From Lachnospiraceae bacterium (lineage in GTDB: Bacteria; Bacillota; Clostridia; Lachnospirales; Lachnospiraceae), in NCBI GenBank assembly GCA_030526405.1, contig JAUNCZ010000030.1, positions 1 through 41,607 of the forward strand: a stretch of DNA of 41,607 nt, written 5' to 3'. Position numbers and translations under genes: made by a program. Shown in pieces: positions 1 to 9,154 of the stretch (position 1 is its first letter; every line of letters starts with the position of its first letter). The notes beneath the pieces were generated by a model. It saw nothing but the letters and a program-made list of their open reading frames with translations, did not search any database and was not told the DNA's origin.

Positions 1-126
1 TGATCCGTTCATTTATTAGGCTCTGAAACTGATACTTTCCTAAGGAATTATACCATGTATAAGCGGTAAAAACTCCGTATAAATATAATGCCAACATAGA
101 AAGGTACCGTCATAAACATTCTAACC
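1..126. other. Intergenic stretch, no gene seen
   Basis: No convincing ORF is visible in the first 126 bases. On the minus strand a TATAAT preceded by TG (plus-strand 47-52) could be an extended -10 for a gene to the left of the window, but no good -35 is present. The stretch ends where the composite repeat begins. Confidence 0.3.
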
Positions 127-473
127 CCGGGCATCGGGCGTGGCGGAAATCGAACTATATCTGATAAAAAACAAAAAGAAGTCTCAAAAACGTAAATCAT
201 GCCAGCTGGTGGTGACTATGTAAGGCAGACGATTGCAAGGCTTGCGTAAGGAGGGAACGCGCTAGCTTGCGCCCGAAGTGCACTGTCTGAGCCCGCAAGG
301 GCGAGTATTAGCGCGTAGGGCGCATAATAGGCGCGCGGACCGAGTAGCAAACGAAGCATGTCTGACGTCATAGCCACCACCAGCTGGCATGCATAAAAAA
401 GAGAGACATCCAGTGTCTCACATCAGATATCTCTCGATTTGGGAAAGGGGCTGTCAAAAAGTTGACAGTCCCT
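127..473 (+). repeat. Dispersed composite repeat, copy 1
   Basis: The same architecture recurs on the minus strand at 24322-24661. In order it has a conserved 28-nt block (127-154, beginning CCGGGCATCGGG), a 44-nt spacer, and a 192-bp core closed by 22-nt inverted arms (199-220 and 369-390, one mismatch). A hairpin (401-435), the linker GATTTGGGAAA and a GGGGCTGTC hairpin (447-472) follow. Core sequence is largely conserved between the copies, but the arm sequences differ while remaining self-complementary. One possible reading frame through the core meets a stop codon in this copy and not in the other. That argues for an RNA or DNA structural element rather than a protein gene. The family is not recognised. 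Confidence 0.8.
401..435 (-). terminator. Probable pfkA terminator (part of repeat)
   Basis: Read on the minus strand, a hairpin with GAGAGATATC and GACATCTCTC-type arms (one mismatch) is followed directly by six T. It lies downstream of the pfkA stop. A second hairpin at 447-472 lies nearer the gene but has no proper T run. The same hairpin plus T6 occurs in repeat copy 2. Confidence 0.6.
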
Positions 474-494
474 AAAAAATATTCTAAACAAAAA

Positions 495-1547
495 TCAGAA
501 ATGATCCAGAGGACTTGCAGTCATTGCCTCCAGTACCTCCACCTCATCTGCATTCAGCTCGTTCTTCATTGCAAGACCTTCCACCATTCCGATGGTGCTG
601 ATCTGACCGTGGTCATGGATGATAACAACGTTGGTTTTTCCTTCCAGCATTGCCATAACTGCAAAGTATCCCATACGGGTAGCGGTTACACGGTCACGTC
701 CGCTTGGAGATCCGCCTCGCTGAATATGTCCAAGAACTGTAACTCGAGGATCCAGTCCCATCTCGTTCTTCAGCATCTCTGCCACCTGCTCGCCGGCAGA
801 ACCATTTCCAACCTTCTCATTGTCAAGGGATCCGTCTGTATTACGTTTTGCTCCCTCTGCAACGATGATCATATAATGGGTTCTTCCGCCCAGCTTCGCC
901 TGACGGATCTTGGAAGCCAGATCTCTCTCGAAGTCATAATCGATCTCAGGTACCAGAACAGCTGTTGCACCGGTGGCGATTCCCACATACTGTGCCAGAT
1001 TTCCTGCTCTGTGTCCCATAACCTCGATAACGGAGCATCTCTCATGGGATGCCATGGTATCTCTCAGCTTGTCGATGGCGTCGATGGCTGTATTCGCAGC
1101 GGTATCATAACCGATGGAGTAATGGGTGCAGCCGATATCATTGTCAATGGTTGCAGGAATTCCGATTACAGAGATCGGATATTCATTGGAGAACGCCAGA
1201 CAGCCTGCAAAGGTACCGTCACCGCCGATGGCAACGATTCCGTCCAGTCCAAGGAATTTACAGGTATCATAGGCTTTCTTACGTCCCTCTTTTGTTCGGA
1301 ACTCTTCACTTCTTGCAGTGAAAAGGATTGTACCGCCTCGTGTGATGATATGAGATACATCATCATTATTCATACGGATTACATCGTTGTTGATCAGACC
1401 CTGCCATCCACGTCTGATTCCGTAAACCTCAATTCCTTTGTAAATTGCGGTTCTGACAACGGCACGAACAGCAGCGTTCATTCCCGGGGCATCTCCACCG
1501 GAGGTAAGAACACCGATGCGTCTGATTTTTCTTGTGGTGGTCTCCAT
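495..1547 (-). CDS. pfkA: ATP-dependent 6-phosphofructokinase
   Basis: This enzyme phosphorylates fructose 6-phosphate to fructose 1,6-bisphosphate in glycolysis in the cytoplasm. The 350-residue product starts METTTRKIRRIG. It carries the nucleotide loop LTSGGDAPGMNAA, the GGDG motif with the glycine typical of ATP-using enzymes, the catalytic TIDND motif, the substrate motif VEVMG-like VIEVMGHRAGN, and GHIQRGGSPS near the C-terminus. The residue before TIDND is Ala, where E. coli PfkA has Gly and pyrophosphate-dependent enzymes have Lys. The ATG at 1547 is chosen because GGAGGAG lies just upstream and the likely transcription start (about 1631) excludes a 28-codon longer frame. The enzyme is slightly longer than the usual 320 residues. 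It appears to be monocistronic. Confidence 0.95.
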   Translation of the reverse strand: METTTRKIRRIGVLTSGGDAPGMNAAVRAVVRTAIYKGIEVYGIRRGWQGLINNDVIRMNNDDVSHIITRGGTILFTARSEEFRTKEGRKKAYDTCKFLGLDGIVAIGGDGTFAGCLAFSNEYPISVIGIPATIDNDIGCTHYSIGYDTAANTAIDAIDKLRDTMASHERCSVIEVMGHRAGNLAQYVGIATGATAVLVPEIDYDFERDLASKIRQAKLGGRTHYMIIVAEGAKRNTDGSLDNEKVGNGSAGEQVAEMLKNEMGLDPRVTVLGHIQRGGSPSGRDRVTATRMGYFAVMAMLEGKTNVVIIHDHGQISTIGMVEGLAMKNELNADEVEVLEAMTASPLDHF

Positions 1548-1637
1548 ATTAATCTCCTCCTTCGTCTGTTTCGAATGTACGATCGAACCCGACACGCCAT
1601 ATCCTCTGGATACAGCCTTCTCCCAATACATAATAAA

Positions 1638-1666
1638 ATATTACTGGATGGAACTGGATTAGTCAA
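1638..1666 (-). promoter_or_regulatory. Probable pfkA promoter
   Basis: On the minus strand TTGACT (plus 1661-1666) and TAATAT (1638-1643) are separated by 17 bp. Transcription would begin near 1631, leaving an 84-nt leader before the pfkA ATG. Confidence 0.55.
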
Positions 1667-1767
1667 GCAATTCACATACAATTTACCTGTGTTATGGCTA
1701 ATTTTAAGAAGATTGCAACATTTCCTCATAAATTCCATACATAACATCTATACCCTTTTGTCCCTGG

Positions 1768-1794
1768 GAGCAGAAATGATTTATGATTCTGCTC
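1768..1794 (-). terminator. Inverted repeat after the CapA-like gene
   Basis: GAGCAGAA (1768-1775) and TTCTGCTC (1787-1794) form a perfect 8-bp stem between the CapA-like gene and the pfkA promoter. There is no T run after it on the minus strand, so a terminator role is uncertain. Confidence 0.3.
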
Positions 1795-1830
1795 TGACGG
1801 CAGGACAGACGGTGTAGTTCCACGGATACG

Positions 1831-3297
1831 TCAGTCAATGCGAATGGAGCCCACATCTCCAAACACCTGATCTCTCAGTTCCCAGCAGTAGCTGTAGGAG
1901 AATTCCGGATCCGTTGCCTTTACCTCATTGGTCTCTGCCAGCTCCTCCGGATACTCGTCCAGGAAATAACTGGTGTAGGCTTCTCCGTCATAGCTCTCGT
2001 GGCACACCAGAGTACGGACACCGTAGTCCTCTGTTCTGACCTCACCGCTGTCACTGCGTCCGATCACCACCTGGGCCATGGCTCCCACGTTTCCGTATCG
2101 GTCATTCTGATTGGACAAAAAGTTTCCAAGGGAATAATATACCAGCATCTCATGACCGTCCGCCCGCACCATTTTCTGGATGGGCTGAATCACATGGGGA
2201 TGTGTTCCGATTACAAGATCCACTCCCCATTCCAGGAAATACTGACTCCACATCAGCTGCTCATCGCTGAGTTCTGTGGTATCCTCCTCACCCCAGTGGG
2301 GACAGACCACAATATAGTCTGCCTGCTCTTTTGCACTGGCAATATCTGCCTCCACATGCTCCAGCTCAAGAAGATTCAGCTCCCCTGTCAATACCCCTGA
2401 CAGCTCTTCCTGGTACTGGTTGCTGCCGTAGGCATAATTCAGCACAGCAATGCGGATACCGTTCTTCTCATATACAAACATGTCCCGGGAGGGCTCATTT
2501 TCATCGTGGATTCCCAGCACAGCAATATCCGGATGATTATTGTTCCAGTAATTCAGACAATTCTGCACTGCCTCCTGACCCTTGTCCAGAGCATGATTGC
2601 TGGCATGGAGCACCACGTTGAAGCCTGCATCCACCAGCGCATCTGCCTCCTCAAAGGGTGAATTGAAGGCGGGATATCCGCAATAGCCGAAGGCGGATCC
2701 CCCCATCATGGTCTCCTGATTTGCGATCTTAATATCGTACTTCCGGATCTCCTGGGTAACGTTGGCAAAAAGGTTGCTGAAATCATAGCCCCCCTCCGTT
2801 ACTGCAGAATCCAGAACTCTCTGATGCAGGATCACATCCCCCACCATACACAGGGTGACGGAATCTTTATCATTAGCTGCCGGGAACTCACTCTCACCTG
2901 AGGGGTCCACCGGCAGACCTGTTTCCTGATTAATCTGCAGGGACTCTCCTGCATCCACTTCCTTCTCAGCCGCCTCCAGAATATTGGTGCCGGCTCCCTT
3001 TCCCGGTTCCAGCCTCTTCTGTTTCATGGATCTGGCCATGACAATAAGACCTGCAATGCAGGCCGCCACCGCCAACAGGAAAAGAAGGATTCGAATCATC
3101 AACTGTCGTTTTCTTCTTTTTGCAGCAAGCATTTTCCGCTGCTGTCTCTGGTTTTCTCTTTCAAGAAGCTCTCTTCTTGATGGAGGAACATCCATCTTCT
3201 GTGTGGACTCTGTCCTGGAACTCTTTCCTTCCACAGGTCTTCTTCCGGAAGATCTTGCTGTTCCTCTGTTACGTCTTTTCTTTTTCTCGTTCTCCAT
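1831..3297 (-). CDS. CapA/PgsA-family membrane-anchored protein
   Basis: The family resembles metallophosphatases and includes PgsA/CapA of poly-gamma-glutamate capsule synthesis, but many members have no known substrate. The 488-residue product has a very basic N-terminus (about 1-65, rich in Lys/Arg), one transmembrane segment (about 67-88) and a Glu/Ser-rich linker. The CapA domain follows, with MVGDVILHQR, ANQETMMGG, SNHALDKG, CPHWGEE and GTHPHVIQP, which carry the usual putative metal ligands. The catalytic domain should face outward. ATG at 3297 was chosen. A TTG two codons upstream (3303) has better spacing to GGGA and is an alternative. The gene is 68 bp downstream of cbiC and probably unrelated to cobalamin. 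No capB, capC or other capsule genes are nearby. Confidence 0.8.
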   Translation of the reverse strand: MENEKKKRRNRGTARSSGRRPVEGKSSRTESTQKMDVPPSRRELLERENQRQQRKMLAAKRRKRQLMIRILLFLLAVAACIAGLIVMARSMKQKRLEPGKGAGTNILEAAEKEVDAGESLQINQETGLPVDPSGESEFPAANDKDSVTLCMVGDVILHQRVLDSAVTEGGYDFSNLFANVTQEIRKYDIKIANQETMMGGSAFGYCGYPAFNSPFEEADALVDAGFNVVLHASNHALDKGQEAVQNCLNYWNNNHPDIAVLGIHDENEPSRDMFVYEKNGIRIAVLNYAYGSNQYQEELSGVLTGELNLLELEHVEADIASAKEQADYIVVCPHWGEEDTTELSDEQLMWSQYFLEWGVDLVIGTHPHVIQPIQKMVRADGHEMLVYYSLGNFLSNQNDRYGNVGAMAQVVIGRSDSGEVRTEDYGVRTLVCHESYDGEAYTSYFLDEYPEELAETNEVKATDPEFSYSYCWELRDQVFGDVGSIRID

Positions 3298-3319
3298 ACA
3301 CAATCATTTCCCGTCCCTG

Positions 3320-3343
3320 CTCCGGCTGCTTCCGCAACCGGAG
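3320..3343 (-). other. GNRA-loop hairpin at end of cobalamin operon
   Basis: On the minus strand CTCCGGTTGC and GCAGCCGGAG form a 10-bp stem with one G-U pair and a GGAA tetraloop. It lies in the 68-bp gap after cbiC. No T run follows on the minus strand, so it may stabilise or delimit the mRNA end rather than terminate fully. Read-through into the CapA-like gene is possible. Confidence 0.45.
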
Positions 3344-3365
3344 TGGAACAGAATTTTTTCTAAAA

Positions 3366-4016
3366 TCAATATCCTCTGTCGTTGTTGATCATATACAGAA
3401 GTGCATTGCAGATGCAGGCCGCCACATTACTGCCGCCCTTTCTGCCCCTGGCAACAATGTATGGGGCATCTGTCTGCATGATCAGCTCTTTGGACTGTAC
3501 TACGTTTACAAAGCCCACCGGTACGCCGATGATCAGAGCAGGATCCAGCTCCCCGTTCTGTACCATCTCATAGAGACGTACAAGGGCTGTGGGGGCATTT
3601 CCGATGGCAAAGATGATCTTTTTGTTCATTTTTGCCGCCTTCTCCATGCTCACAACAGCGCGGGTTACTCCTCGTTCCTTCGCCTCTGCTGCCACATCCT
3701 CATCGGAGATAAAGCAGAATACCTCTCCGCCGTAGCGGGCCAGTGCCTTTTTATTAATTCCGGAACGGGCCATCTGTGTATCGGTTACGATGACAGCACC
3801 CTCCTTAATTGCCTCCATGGCCTTTTCCACTACACCCTCTGAAAAGCACAGATTGTCAGCATAGTCAAAATCTGCGCTGGTATGAATGCAGCGCTTTACG
3901 ATCAGTTCTGTGCCGGGAATCAGCTCTTTGTCTCCCAGCTCCTCTGTGATGATCTCAAAGCTTCTTCCTTCAATATCCATTGGACGGACATTTTCCAGCT
4001 CGATGGTCTCTTTCAT
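3366..4016 (-). CDS. cbiC: Cobalt-precorrin-8 methylmutase
   Basis: CbiC moves the methyl group from C-11 to C-12 of cobalt-precorrin-8, giving cobyrinate, the last change to the corrin macrocycle. The 216-residue product is the normal length. The family signature RCIHTSADFDYADNL holds the catalytic histidine (His45), and the C-terminal half has the conserved IGVPVGFVNVVQSKE and ARGRKGGSNVAAC stretches that line the substrate pocket. The start overlaps a strong GGGGG ribosome site at the end of cbiP, five bases upstream. It is the last gene of the cobalamin run. Confidence 0.95.
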   Translation of the reverse strand: MKETIELENVRPMDIEGRSFEIITEELGDKELIPGTELIVKRCIHTSADFDYADNLCFSEGVVEKAMEAIKEGAVIVTDTQMARSGINKKALARYGGEVFCFISDEDVAAEAKERGVTRAVVSMEKAAKMNKKIIFAIGNAPTALVRLYEMVQNGELDPALIIGVPVGFVNVVQSKELIMQTDAPYIVARGRKGGSNVAACICNALLYMINNDRGY

Positions 4017-4021
4017 CTCTA

Positions 4022-5545
4022 TTATACCCCCTCATTCAGGATCTCGTAAATTCTTTTCATATCCAGATGTTTTCTGAGCTCGGAAGCCAGAATATCATAC
4101 TGGGTCTCCTTGAAGGACTGATAATCCACTCCTGTCATATCAGTGGTATCAATGCCCTTTTTCTTTCCAATACACTCCACAATGCGCTGTGCCACCAGCT
4201 CCTTGTCAAAAATGCTGTGCACATAGGAACCATAGCAGTTCTCCCGCTGGGCTCCATCTGCCTTTTTCAGGGCTCCGTCCACGTTGGTGTCCACAATGGA
4301 GGTGAGGGCCTGTGCCCCCTCCTTGATGGTGGTGACGCCCATATGGATCTCATATCCCTCCAGAGCAGTGCCGGAAAGACCTGCCAGATCCCCCTGCACA
4401 GTGCCAAAGGTACCCTCCACCCGGGTTCTTGTCTTCTCCCCTGCAAATACAGTATCCATAGGAAGGAGTCCCATACCGCGGATGGTGCCCCCTGCCTCAA
4501 CACCCATGGGGTCAGACAGGGTTTCGCCCATCATCTGATAGCCTCCGCAGATGCCGAAGATAATGGTTCCCTCTCCTGCCGCCTTCAGCACAGCGGCCTC
4601 CAGACCGTTCTGACGCATCCACAGCAGATCCTCCATGGTATTCTTTGTTCCCGGAAGGATGATCATATCCGGATTCTTCAGTTCCCCGGCATGCTGCACA
4701 TAGCGAAGAGAAACCCCTGGCATACTCTCAAAGGGGTTGAAATCTGTAAAATTAGAGATTCGGGGCACACGGATCACCGCAATATCGATGAGTCCCACCT
4801 CCTGATTGCCATTGAATCGCTCAGTAAGACTGTCCTCATCCTCCACCTCGATCTTCATGTAGGGAGCCACACCCACCACCGGGATGCCAGCTCTCTCCTC
4901 CAGCATCTCTACGCCGGGATCAAGAATGGTTTTGTCTCCTCTGAATTTGTTGATGATCAGACCCTTTACCATGGCCTTCTCATCCTCATCCAGCAGGATC
5001 ACGGTTCCGATGAGCTGGGCAAATACACCGCCTCTGTCAATATCTCCCACAAGGAGCACCGGTGCCTTAGCCAGCTTTGCCATTCCCATGTTTACAAAGC
5101 AGTCGTCATTCTTCAGGTTGATCTCCGCCGGGCTGCCTGCTCCTTCAATGACGATGATGTCATTCTCCTCCGCCAGCTGATCGTAGGCCTTCATTACCTC
5201 CGGGATCAGCTGTGGTTTGTATTTAAAATAGGATCTGGCATCCATATTTCCCAGAACCTCTCCGTTCACGATCACCTGGGACCCCACGTCGTTGGTGGGC
5301 TTCAGAAGGATCGGATTCATCAGCACAGAGGGCTCAATGCCGGCGCACTCCGCCTGCATTACCTGGGCCCTGCCCATCTCCAGTCCTTCTTTTGTAATAA
5401 AAGAGTTTAAAGCCATATTCTGTGCCTTAAATGGTGCCACCCTGTAGCCGTCCTGCTTAAAGATACGGCAAAGTCCCGCTGCCAGAAGGCTTTTTCCCGC
5501 ATTGGACATGGTTCCCTGCACCATAATTGCTTTTGCTTTCGCCAT
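4022..5545 (-). CDS. cbiP: Cobyric acid synthase (CbiP/CobQ)
   Basis: This ATP- and glutamine-dependent enzyme amidates side chains b, d, e and g of adenosylcobyrinate a,c-diamide to make adenosylcobyric acid. At 507 residues it has the full family length. The N-terminal dethiobiotin-synthetase-like domain carries the P-loop GTMSNAGKS (11-19). The C-terminal class I glutaminase domain has nucleophile Cys333 in GICGGYQ and His443 in SYVHSIFD. An AGGAG site lies nine bases before the ATG. It sits between cobD and cbiC, 30 bp after the first and 5 bp before the second. Confidence 0.96.
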   Translation of the reverse strand: MAKAKAIMVQGTMSNAGKSLLAAGLCRIFKQDGYRVAPFKAQNMALNSFITKEGLEMGRAQVMQAECAGIEPSVLMNPILLKPTNDVGSQVIVNGEVLGNMDARSYFKYKPQLIPEVMKAYDQLAEENDIIVIEGAGSPAEINLKNDDCFVNMGMAKLAKAPVLLVGDIDRGGVFAQLIGTVILLDEDEKAMVKGLIINKFRGDKTILDPGVEMLEERAGIPVVGVAPYMKIEVEDEDSLTERFNGNQEVGLIDIAVIRVPRISNFTDFNPFESMPGVSLRYVQHAGELKNPDMIILPGTKNTMEDLLWMRQNGLEAAVLKAAGEGTIIFGICGGYQMMGETLSDPMGVEAGGTIRGMGLLPMDTVFAGEKTRTRVEGTFGTVQGDLAGLSGTALEGYEIHMGVTTIKEGAQALTSIVDTNVDGALKKADGAQRENCYGSYVHSIFDKELVAQRIVECIGKKKGIDTTDMTGVDYQSFKETQYDILASELRKHLDMKRIYEILNEGV

Positions 5546-5575
5546 TGTATCTGTCTCCTTGTTTCTCCGTGTCTG

Positions 5576-6628
5576 TTATGAATCCACGGCACATATCTCT
5601 GCACCCAGGGCCTTCAGAAGTTTCCTGTTCTCCTGGTGTTTTCTCACAGCCACACGATAATAGCCCGGGCCCAGGCCTCTGTAATTGCTGCAGTCCCGGA
5701 TCAGCACACCGAAGGACCAGGCTTTCTCCACCAGCCCCTCCGGGCCTCTGAAGAAAATATAGTTGGCCATGGAATCATAGACCTGAAAACCCAGTCCCCG
5801 GAGTTCTTTCTTCAGAAATGCACTCTCCCGGAACACCATCTCTCTTCCCTGTTCCAGATACTCCTTCTCCAGAAGGGCTGCCACCCCGGCAGCCTGGGCA
5901 GGAATGGAAACATTCCAGGGCTGTACACAGGCATGCATCCGATCCAGCAGCTCTCTGTTGGAGCAAAGTCCGTAGCCCAGTCTCAGTCCTGCCATGGCAT
6001 AGCGCTTGGTAAATGCCTTCAGAAGAAAAAGTCCTGTATTTGTGTTCAGATCCTCTTTTCTTGTATAACGAGCCGGATCAGGAATAAAATCCTGAAAACA
6101 CTCATCAATCACAAGAAAGGTGCCTGTTTCCCCGCAGCGCTGCAGCACCCGGTCCATGAGGGAGGGCTCCACCAGTCTGCCTGTAGGATTGTTGGGATTG
6201 CAGAGGAACAGGATATCTGTATCCTCTGTGATATCCGTCAGCAGCTCCTCATCCGGAAGAAAACCCTTTTCCTCCTTCAGCATATGGAATCGCAGCTGAC
6301 AGTTTTCAGCGGCCAGAGCCTGCTCATACTCCGCAAAGGTGGGAGCCAGCAGCAGGGCTGTCCTTGGTTTTAATGCATGTACCAGCGTAAAGATCACCTC
6401 GGCAGCACCATTTCCGCAGATGATCCACTGTTCCGGAACACCCTCCCAGGATGCAATGCCACTGATGAGCTTTTCCTGCTGAATATCCGGATAATTACAG
6501 ATCTCCTCCATACTGTCACGGGCTGCCCGGATCACAGAATCCGGTGTTCCCAGCGGGTTCATATTGGAGGAAAAATCCAGCGCATTTTTAAAGCGGTAGA
6601 CATCACCGCCATGTACCTGTTTTTTCAT
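5576..6628 (-). CDS. cobD: Threonine-phosphate decarboxylase
   Basis: CobD is a pyridoxal-phosphate enzyme that decarboxylates L-threonine O-3-phosphate to (R)-1-aminopropan-2-ol phosphate, the linker between the corrin ring and the nucleotide loop. The 350-residue product is a class I/II aminotransferase-fold protein close to HisC. Evidence includes the N-terminal HGGDVYRF, LDFSSNMNPLG, the CNPNNPTG motif, and Lys208 in FTKRYAMAGLRLGYG as the likely Schiff-base lysine. HisC itself is the main alternative, but HGGDVYRF and the cobalamin neighbours favour CobD. It follows cbiB after 118 bp without a convincing promoter. In several organisms the name cobD is used for the cbiB product; here it is the Salmonella usage. 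Confidence 0.93.
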   Translation of the reverse strand: MKKQVHGGDVYRFKNALDFSSNMNPLGTPDSVIRAARDSMEEICNYPDIQQEKLISGIASWEGVPEQWIICGNGAAEVIFTLVHALKPRTALLLAPTFAEYEQALAAENCQLRFHMLKEEKGFLPDEELLTDITEDTDILFLCNPNNPTGRLVEPSLMDRVLQRCGETGTFLVIDECFQDFIPDPARYTRKEDLNTNTGLFLLKAFTKRYAMAGLRLGYGLCSNRELLDRMHACVQPWNVSIPAQAAGVAALLEKEYLEQGREMVFRESAFLKKELRGLGFQVYDSMANYIFFRGPEGLVEKAWSFGVLIRDCSNYRGLGPGYYRVAVRKHQENRKLLKALGAEICAVDS

Positions 6629-6746
6629 ACTAATTGATTCTCCGGATCATTTATTTTGTATCATAGTATAGTCTTATCATTCTGGTCTGCTGCCAGTTTT
6701 TCTGTTTTTATGGACTCCTGCGTCCCTTTCGCAGCACTCTGCTGCA

Positions 6747-7739
6747 TCACAGAATCAGCAGAAGAATTCCTGCACGGATCAGACCGAAAAGTACCAGAGA
6801 TACAATGGCTGTGCCGTACAGCAGTCTGTTGGAGCGGGGAATATCCTCCGGCTCCACCGGGCGGATAGCGTCTCCTATGGTCATCTTCTTGTGGAGAACA
6901 CCAAAGTACCAGGCATCGCCTGCCAGCTGCACATCCAGAGCACCTGCCATAACAGACTCTGTATGGGCTGAATTTGGGGATGCGTGATTCTTTCTGTCGC
7001 GCCAGAACATTTTGTTGGCATTTTTCCCGTCAAAACCGCAGAGGAAGCTGGCCAGGATCATCATCAGGCCCGCCAGTCTGGCAGGGATGAAATTCACCAC
7101 ATCATCCAGCTTTGCGGCAAAGGTGCCAAAATATTTAAATCTGCCATCCACATAGCCCACCATGGAATCCATGGTGTTGATGGATTTGTAGAAGAATGCC
7201 CCCACAGCTCCACCCAGCATCATAAACAGCAGGGGAGCGATAATTCCGTCGGAGGAGTTCTCCGCCACCGTCTCCACAGCAGCCTTTGTGACTCCTGTCA
7301 TGTCCAGACTCTTTGTGTCACGGCCCACGATCATGGAAACTGCATACCGGGCCTGTTCCACATCACCGGATTTCACCGCATCGTAGACACGCATACTCTC
7401 CACCTTCAGGGATTTTGTGGCCAGAAGCTGGTAGCACCAGAAGGTTTCAAGGCAGAAGCCAGCCCAGAAGTTCAGGCCGTATAAAAGATGGAGAACCGCC
7501 CACACTGTACCGGTGGTGATGCCGGTAACAAGGATCACCAGAAACACTCCGGCAATGCGCTCCCCGGTTTTATTTTTCGGAAAGATCCCACGAAGAAGCT
7601 TTTCAAACAGGGAGATCATATTTCCGATAACCCGCACCGGGTGATACAGCCATCTGGGATCTCCAAAAAGCAGATCCAGCAGAAATGCCAGCACACAGGC
7701 AGGAATAAATCGTTCCATCATGATTAATTCTTGGATCAT
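6747..7739 (-). CDS. cbiB: Adenosylcobinamide-phosphate synthase
   Basis: CbiB joins adenosylcobyric acid to the aminopropanol linker (or its phosphate) and is an integral membrane protein. The 330-residue product has several hydrophobic spans and the family hallmarks LLFGDPRWLYHPVRVIG near the N-terminus, NSSDGIIAPLLFMMLGG in the centre, and NSAHTESVMAGALDVQLAGDAWYFG towards the C-terminus. The ATG at 7739 is preferred over an internal one at 7721 because AGGA lies ten bases upstream. The coding region starts five bases after the cbiA stop, so the two genes are probably translationally coupled. Confidence 0.95.
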   Translation of the reverse strand: MIQELIMMERFIPACVLAFLLDLLFGDPRWLYHPVRVIGNMISLFEKLLRGIFPKNKTGERIAGVFLVILVTGITTGTVWAVLHLLYGLNFWAGFCLETFWCYQLLATKSLKVESMRVYDAVKSGDVEQARYAVSMIVGRDTKSLDMTGVTKAAVETVAENSSDGIIAPLLFMMLGGAVGAFFYKSINTMDSMVGYVDGRFKYFGTFAAKLDDVVNFIPARLAGLMMILASFLCGFDGKNANKMFWRDRKNHASPNSAHTESVMAGALDVQLAGDAWYFGVLHKKMTIGDAIRPVEPEDIPRSNRLLYGTAIVSLVLFGLIRAGILLLIL

Positions 7740-7744
7740 TGTTG

Positions 7745-9154
7745 TCAGTTCCTGTTCTTTTTTTCTTTTTCCACCAGCATGCGCTGCAGAAATGCCTCCG
7801 GCAGCTGCTGATTTCCATAATAATAGAGATGAGGGAAGCCACAGAAAAGGCTGTCGCCGCTGTTGATGCAGCGCCAGTTTCTCTTTGCCGCAGGTTTCTG
7901 GGCAAGAAAGTCCTCTCCGTTCTGTTCTGAATCATAGTAGTGGAACTCGTGGGATGGAATATCTCCCAGCTGTTTTCCAAATACCTGTCCCTCCCTCAGA
8001 ATAATATAGCCAAACCGCTGGAGGCGGCCTGTGTAGTGGGCTTTTCCGGAAACAGCCCCCACCATGGGGTAGGGATTGCCCTCTGTATCCTCCAGGATCT
8101 CATGGAGATACAGGAAGCCACCACACTCTGCCATACAGATGGTGCCCCGGGAAATTGCATTCTTCACAGAAGCACACATGGAGCGGTTTTCGCTTAATTC
8201 CTTTACATACAGCTCCGGATAGCCCCCGTGAAACAGCAGTCCGTCCAGATCCGGCGGCAGTTCCCTGTCATGGATGGGGGAAAACTCCACCAGCTGGGCA
8301 CCCATCTCCCGAAGAAGGGTGAGATTATCCTCATAGAAGAAGCAGAAGGCCTCATCTCTGGCAACGCCGATGCGAAGTCCTGCCTGTTGTACCCTGCTGC
8401 GGAACTCCCTCTCCTCCGGCTTTTCCGGATCCTCTCCGTAGGAGGGTTTCGGGGATGGAAGCGGAGGAGCAGACTTAGCCAGCTGCAGGATGGCCTCCAG
8501 ATCCAGGGATTTTTCCAGTTCCTGGCTTAAACGGTCCAGTTTCTCATGGAGCTCTGTGATCTCATCCGGCATCATCAGACCCAGATGACGGCTCTCCAGA
8601 ATGCAGTCTGTAAGCACCGGCACATAGCCCACTACCTTAATATCCAGCTCGCTCTCGATCATCTCCTTCATGCGGGGATAGAGCATGGCTGAAACACGGT
8701 TCAGGATGATTCCCCTGATGCAGGGTTTCTCCTGAAAGTCCAGAAAGCCCTTGATGGCCGGCAGAATGGATCGGCTACAGCCCTTGGCATTGACGATCAG
8801 CAGCACCGGAGTGTCTGTGACCTGAGCCAGATCGCTGGCTCCTGCCCGGGAATCATTGAGACCCATGCCGTCAAAGTAGCCCATGACACCCTCCATCACT
8901 GCAATATCGCAGTCTGCAGCATTTTTGGCAAGGAGGCTTCTGGTGGTTTCATGGTCTGTAAAAAAGGTATCCAGATTCCGGCTTTTGGTGCCGATGACCT
9001 TTGTGTGGAACATGGGATCGATAAAATCCGGTCCGCACTTAAAGGAAGCCACCTGGAAACCCTTTTTCTTAAGCAGTCCCAGAAGACCGCAGGTAATCAG
9101 TGTTTTTCCGCTGCCGCTGGCGGGGGCAGCAATCATAATGCGGTCCAGCTTCAT
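7745..9154 (-). CDS. cbiA: Cobyrinate a,c-diamide synthase
   Basis: CbiA amidates the a and c acetate side chains of cobyrinate using glutamine and ATP. The 469-residue product has the expected two domains. The N-terminal ATPase domain has the P-loop APASGSGKT (10-18) and the FKCGPDFIDP motif. The C-terminal class I glutaminase domain has the LLFHGGYPELY oxyanion strand, nucleophile Cys344 in MAECGGFLYL, and the SHEFHYY histidines (402 and 405). The ATG lies inside the end of the cobK-cbiE-cbiT fusion gene (4-bp overlap), and the stop is five bases before cbiB. A variable linker around residues 225-250 is rich in Pro and Glu. Confidence 0.96.
   Translation of the reverse strand: MKLDRIMIAAPASGSGKTLITCGLLGLLKKKGFQVASFKCGPDFIDPMFHTKVIGTKSRNLDTFFTDHETTRSLLAKNAADCDIAVMEGVMGYFDGMGLNDSRAGASDLAQVTDTPVLLIVNAKGCSRSILPAIKGFLDFQEKPCIRGIILNRVSAMLYPRMKEMIESELDIKVVGYVPVLTDCILESRHLGLMMPDEITELHEKLDRLSQELEKSLDLEAILQLAKSAPPLPSPKPSYGEDPEKPEEREFRSRVQQAGLRIGVARDEAFCFFYEDNLTLLREMGAQLVEFSPIHDRELPPDLDGLLFHGGYPELYVKELSENRSMCASVKNAISRGTICMAECGGFLYLHEILEDTEGNPYPMVGAVSGKAHYTGRLQRFGYIILREGQVFGKQLGDIPSHEFHYYDSEQNGEDFLAQKPAAKRNWRCINSGDSLFCGFPHLYYYGNQQLPEAFLQRMLVEKEKKNRN

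Noticed and set aside
462..1817. Long plus-strand open frame opposite pfkA
   Set aside because: It is antisense to an unmistakable phosphofructokinase gene, with no domain of its own. It is a shadow frame, as are the long plus-strand frames opposite cbiP, cbiD, thrC and icd.
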